Positions 36,847-64,000 of a DNA stretch of 64,000 nt are shown here, piece after piece. The stretch covers positions 4,092,001 to 4,156,000 of the forward strand of contig CP053169.1 in NCBI GenBank assembly GCA_014607495.2. The letters run 5' to 3'. Positions within the stretch are counted from its first letter, which is position 1. Every line of letters begins with the position of its first letter. The notes under the pieces are model-generated. The model ran no database searches. It was given only the letters and a program-made list of their open reading frames with translations, and was not told the DNA's origin. Made by a program: the position numbers and the translations under genes. The stretch comes from Carposina sasakii (lineage: Eukaryota; Arthropoda; Insecta; Lepidoptera; Carposinidae).

Positions 36847-38123
36847 TTTTGTAAATATAGCACACACGCAATACAATAATAAACACTCCTTTATTTATAG
36901 TAAAATGCAATAGCTTCGCTTTGAATAACCAAGATCGAGTCGCTTTCGTCAATCAATAGGCTTTCGTGTGCAAGGTATATCGACAGCACAGATTTTGGAT
37001 TTTGTATACAAATCGACAAAAGGTGAAAAATGTTTTCTGAAATCTGGAAACTGGAAATGTGAATGTTTTTTGTTTGACAATTTGACTGACATGACAATAA
37101 ACTTCTACATTGTTCTTGAATTTTCTACAGTGTTTCCAGCTCATAACTACAGTAAAGGCTATCTCTACACACGATGCAATTTCATAATCAATTTGATGAA
37201 GTCAAGATTAGTAATAGTAAAATTTAAGTAAAACTGCACACTATGGTTACGATCTTATGACATTATTACGATCATGTTTTATTCATAGAACCGGAAAGCA
37301 GCACCCATATGATGAATTTTGTGAGTGCGAGATGTCTCACTTTTAAACGTCAAATCCATCAAAAATCTATGTAATTACATTTTTAAATAAATGAAATTAT
37401 TAATCCACATAGCTAAGTAATAACTAGACAAGGCAAGTGTTTCTACTTGGTGTGTAAAAAGGGATTGCAAACCACTTCTGTCAGCCCTAATTCATTCAGT
37501 CCAGGCTCGAGAACGAGTGTCTACATGCAAAGTACATACACTTAGTTTATCTAGTTATTAATAGCTCTGTGAATTTGACGTTTAAAAGTGAGACATCTCG
37601 CGCTCACCAAATTCATCATAATGGTGCAGAACTTGCCAAAGATTCGGTCATTTCACAAGGACTTCATAGCCTCAAACAATAGATAGTTCGCAATAGTTCC
37701 AAAGAAGTTTGTCTTATAATTTTGGTCAATCTAAAAATCGCTGCTTCTCACGGATGCCACCCTAACCGCATGAAACTAAATTCGTGACACTTGCTTGCTC
37801 GTTACTCCATTTTGTTCTGTTTGTATTCTTATTTTGCTATAAAAGAGAGATGCATATATCGGATTTTACTGTAAATAATAAAGATAGAGTGTATTTTAGG
37901 CACTGAATTGTAATATAGATAAAGCAGAACATAATTCGACAAAAAACCAAAACGCATATTTTGAGCTTGGTTGTTTGTATTCTAGATTGTATTGTATAAT
38001 TTGTATCTTTGAATAAGTATTGTTACATACTGTATGTAATTTGTTAAAAGGAAAGACACAACTTCAACTGTATAAATGTTCAGGAAGATATTCAAACGAT
38101 ACGATCACTTCTAGAAGACCATC
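36847..38123. promoter_or_regulatory. Shared upstream region of HCFC1R1-like (-) and Br140 (+)
   Basis: The 1277 bp between two divergent ATGs must contain both 5' UTRs and promoters. No TATA box stands out on either side. The middle holds a foldback element (37301-37627), which separates the two proximal regions. Open frames here (36968-37231) have no domain. Confidence 0.55.
37301..37627. mobile_element. Foldback element in the divergent promoter region
   Basis: The left arm (GCACCCATATGATGAATTTT, GTGAGTGCGAGATGTCTCAC, TTTTAAACGTCAAAT) is repeated inverted at 37569-37627 (ending AAATTCATCATAATGGTGC). Arms are about 55 bp with few mismatches around a 215-bp centre. The centre also contains CAAGTGTTTCTAC and a matching inverted GTAGACACTCGTT-like segment. 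No coding capacity. Confidence 0.8.
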
Positions 38124-60732
<22,609 letters not shown>

Positions 60733-60974
60733 CAAAGGTATAGGGTTTATAGGTCTAGAAGGCCGCCTAGAAGTAAGTTCAGTTTTGGAAATTTCTCGTC
60801 AATGCGTATACAGACGCCGGAAACTACAGATTCTAGTGATTGAATACATACATACATATATAGGTTATATAGTTACGCCCATTATCCCTAAAAGAGGTTG
60901 GGCAGAAGTGTGCAAATTGCACGCAGATTTTACCAGTTAGCCTGTTAAGTCCCACGTGATAAGGGATTGAATAA

Positions 60975-61226
60975 TCTGTATTATAAAATTATTAATAAAG
61001 AAATGGAAAAAAATCCTCACTCGGGTGGGAATCGAATCCACGACCTCTGCATTCCGTGCCAGTGCTCTTACCACTGAGCTACCGGGTCAATTACTCGGAT
61101 GACGAATTTTACCATCTCTTTTTTAAATTACATTATTGGCAACGAATTTTTTCATCCCGATCTATACATAAGCCAAATCTCGGCAAACAAAGCTGAATCC
61201 CTCAACACAATGTTTTAATGATGAAA
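60975..61226 (-). mobile_element. tRNA-like SINE, long copy
   Basis: Read on -: the 5' module starts TCATCATTAAAACATTGTG and contains GATTCAGCTTTGTTTGCCGA. It is followed by the tRNA-like unit (GACCCGGTAGCTCAGTGGTA, GGTCGTGGATTCGATTCCCA) and the tail TTTATTAATAATTTTATAAT. Same arrangement as 5989-6211. It may supply the Br140 polyadenylation signal: AATAAAG on + near 60994. Confidence 0.8.
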
Positions 61227-61284
61227 TGATCAACTATGTCCTAACGGATTATATTATGAAGAAGTATTTTTATCTTAGTCAAGA

Positions 61285-61405
61285 TATTATATATTATAAA
61301 ATTATTAATAAAGAAATGAAAAAATTTCCTCACCCGGGTGGGAATCGAACCCACGACCTCTGCATTCCGTGCCAGTGCTGTTACCACTGAGCTACCGGGT
61401 CAATC
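61285..61405 (-). mobile_element. tRNA-like SINE, short copy
   Basis: Only the tRNA-like unit and tail; the 5' module is absent. The unit is the best-preserved of the family, with T-stem GTGGG/CCCAC and loop TTCGATT. A weak anticodon stem argues against a functional tRNA. Confidence 0.75.
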
Positions 61406-61409
61406 TGTA

Positions 61410-62590
61410 TTATATTGATAGTTATACTCGTCACTGATCTTTGACATCTGACCCAGCTATGGTAAACGTGTCTGTGAAATCTCTTTTATAATCCTAAAGT
61501 TCTGGCTGCCACATTTCAGTCAGAATTACATTATTACCTTAATAGGCATGTTTACTATGGTTGAATTTTAATGACATTTTATGCTTATCAGAATAACTCA
61601 TCAAAATCATACCTATCTGTAAAATTACAATTTGATTAAGTTTCCAAATGAGGTAATAATAAGCCTTCAAAGTTAAGTGGGCAAGTCCATTTTTCAAATG
61701 TAAAATCTATTGAAAATTACTACATTACATATCCACCTGCATCATTAACAGCAACTTTTGCTTTGTGACCATATTTATAAACGCAATATTTAAAATAGCT
61801 GCAGAACAAAAGTTCTTTTACGCGCATACAAATTACGAAAGAGTGACGTCATAATTGTGGTAGCCGTTTGTATGGAGCGTTTTTTGGCAAGTCTAAAAGT
61901 GTGATTTTGAAATAGTTATATCCCGGAAAGTTTTCACACTAGCAAAGTTTTTCTTTCACAAATGTTTCTTTTATTATATGATCTTTCGATGTAAATGCAA
62001 ATAAAAAAACCGTAAACATCCCTATTGTTAGAACAGTAACGTATGGGAGGAATGTGTTGTGTTGAAAAAAAATCATATTCTACATTTACCTAAACTAAAC
62101 CAATAGAAAATAATAGTCAATAGTATGCTACTTTCTACTTACAACCAGTAATGTAAGGGGGCTTGGTAGGGCAACCGCCCCAGGCGTTGGCGTTGTAGCG
62201 AAAGTGTCGGCACCTTAGAAACATCGCCCAGGGCGCAGTTATGCCAAAACCGGCATGGCTTGTGCGACGTAGGTATGCAGTATATGCAAAATTATAGATA
62301 TAAATGCCTTTGGGTATTATCTTTGCTTTTTTAAATTTTACGGGACTACAGAGGCCCGGTCCTTCGAGAGGCGTGCATCGTAGCCAAGATGTAGAATCCA
62401 TTAATATGGTATGGGGTACACATGGCGTCTACCATCACCGAGCGTTATTATTGTACATGAATGTACAGTGAAGAATAAGGATAGATACCGCATTCCAAAG
62501 TAATACAATGAGATAATCTCAATAGAAATGGCTCATAATAATCATTTTAGAGTAAGTTATGATTAATTATGTAATTTTTTAAAATGTTGT
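61410..62590. other. Intergenic, no gene recognised
   Basis: AT-rich. 62155-62260 is a GC-richer island (GGGGGCTTGGTAGGGCAACC) likely from a mobile element; its minus-strand open frame has no domain. Confidence 0.4.
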
Positions 62591-62597
62591 CATATTA

Positions 62598-62727
62598 GGG
62601 TCGATTCCGCACACTTAAACCTAATCTTAGTCATGTCTATCTCTATCCGTTCTTAACATAAATGGCTGAGAGAGAAAAGGACAGGTTAATTTACGTTTAG
62701 GTTTAAGTGTGACTGCCAGAACCGACT
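62598..62727. mobile_element. Foldback MITE, family GGTCGATTCCGGCAGTC
   Basis: GGGTCGATTCCGCACACTTA on the left (short deletion of GGCAGT) and GTGTGACTGCCAGAACCGAC on the right. Confidence 0.8.
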
Positions 62728-62744
62728 ATATTGTACAATTTATT

Positions 62745-62850
62745 TGTTATAAATATTATTAAGAAAATAAAAATAAAATTCACCCGAGTGAGATTTGAAC
62801 TCACGACCTCTCGCAAACCGTGCTTTTGTTCTAACCAACTGAGCTTTATT
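62745..62850 (-). mobile_element. tRNA-like SINE, truncated copy
   Basis: Read on -: GCTCAGTTGGTTAGAAC, GGTCGTGAGTTCAAATCTCA and CTCGGGTG, closest to the 5989-6211 copy. It starts within the A box. Confidence 0.75.
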
Positions 62851-63324
62851 TTATTTGTTTTAAGGTAGGTAGGAGGGTGGCAAATGATGTATGCCACGTT
62901 TTAAACTATAGTATTGGTGGCCTACTTAATATCACTTCGTAAGATCTAATAAAATATAAGTGCGTCAGTAGAAAAATATTGTTTCAGAAAAGCACTAAAT
63001 TGTAAAAAAAAAAACTACTTATCATAATAAGGCGTATTTTTCTTACTCGAATTATCGAATGTATGCTAGATTGTGCCAGTGACTACAAGATAATTATTGT
63101 ATCATTAATAAAATGTAGTTAATCTATTCAGCAAGTCTTATTAAAGTTAACAGTTTCCTAGTATTGATGTGAATCGTGGCTACTGATACCTACTAGCTTT
63201 GAGTTTGTAAAGCTACTAAAATAAATATTGCAAATATTTCTATGCTTTTTCTACAAAGGTAGATATCAGTTTTTTTTTCGTTTAGCTTGTTCAAGTTGTA
63301 GATAAAGGAAATAATATTTATGAT

Positions 63325-63512
63325 TAAAGTACGGCCGCGGGAGCCGAAGAATTTCGTACAATGACTTCGCCTTCGGCATTCATGTTTGTAATTGGAATGT
63401 TTTGCCATCTCTGTCCGCCGAAGTCAGTCACGAACATTATATCTATTTATCTCTCTCCAACATATTGTTAAGTCATTGTACGAAATTGTTCCAAATCCGC
63501 GTCCGTACTTTA
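63325..63512. mobile_element. Foldback MITE, TAAAGTACGG ends
   Basis: TAAAGTACGGCCGCGGGAGC and AATTTCGTACAATGACTTCG on the left; AAGTCATTGTACGAAATTGT and CCGCGTCCGTACTTTA on the right. 188 bp. 63513-64000 holds nothing recognisable. Confidence 0.8.
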
Positions 63513-64000
63513 TTGACTTTACAATGTATATTGTTATGTTTTGAATTGTGTTAGTGTTTGTGATTCTTTTTTAAATAAAAATCAAGAAAATCAACTCGCT
63601 ATATTTTTATTATTAACACAAGTATATTATTCCTACATAAGTTATTTATTACTTGTCTACAGTAGTAAATGAATTTTGCCAACTCAACTTTGTCAGGTCA
63701 GAAAATAAATAGGTCTATTTGTGGTAAAAAAAATCTTGATTATACAAATCTGCTTTTTCTGCAATTTCTACGAATTTTAGGGATGTACAACGATAATAAA
63801 ATTTGAATAATAACAAAATGACTGTAATTCATCACTTAAAATTACTTTTCAGGTCAATAAGGTCTAGTTGTAATGTTTGTCCCATAGGTAAACATTTCCT
63901 GGTGTGGGTCGGACAGTAGCAGCTGCCTTTGGTGCTCTGCAAGAGAAGATAATAATTAAGTATCTGCAATTAGAGTCTAATGAAATTAATAATCATGTGC

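Noticed and set aside
62135..62401. Minus-strand 88-codon gene
   Set aside because: The GC-rich part resembles a mobile repeat and no family is recognisable.

Overview
This is a stretch of insect nuclear DNA, almost certainly from a moth or butterfly. It is AT-rich, has short exons separated by repeat-filled introns, and is rich in the (T)AGGTA and 'CCCGCGACTTCGTCCGCG' type dispersed repeats common in lepidopteran genomes. Nothing prokaryotic, no CRISPR array and no operon structure is present.

Three cellular genes can be reconstructed with consistent splice phases. (1) Orai, the store-operated (CRAC) calcium channel, lies on + in seven coding exons between 22158 and 30625; its first, 5-residue exon is tentative. 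(2) A three-exon gene on - (36846 to 35719, 222 aa) resembles vertebrate HCFC1R1, a small HCF-1 binding regulator. (3) A complete Br140/BRPF (peregrin) gene lies on + from 38124 to 60732. Its 23 coding exons encode 1172 aa, with a C2H2 finger, EPL-like region, PHD/zinc-knuckle/PHD, bromodomain, SR-, RG- and AT-hook-like linker exons, and a C-terminal PWWP domain. Genes 2 and 3 are head to head, with 1.28 kb between their start codons. Orai and gene 2 are tail to tail, with 5.1 kb between their stop codons.

Most of the remaining sequence is transposable-element debris. 1-22 kb is intergenic. It holds a hAT MITE (1283-1778), a SINE with a 12-bp target-site duplication (5989-6211), a non-LTR retrotransposon 3' fragment (about 7.0-7.8 kb), a 0.35-kb tandem duplication (10.46-11.17 kb), a hAT remnant that keeps the transposase dimerisation domain (11661-12392), and a 2.7-kb pogo-type transposon with clean TIRs, a TA duplication and a broken transposase (14705-17399). 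The Br140 introns hold nested hAT elements with 8-bp target duplications, a Tigger-type relic, several foldback MITEs and LINE 3' ends. The last 3 kb carries tRNA-like SINE copies and two further foldback elements.

I see no new multi-gene system. The observations most worth a second look are the loss of the basic pore residue in Orai, the insect HCFC1R1-like gene sharing a promoter region with Br140, a G-quadruplex-prone RG-coding exon, a long foldback ending about 33 bp upstream of a Br140 exon, and the nested transposon chronology.
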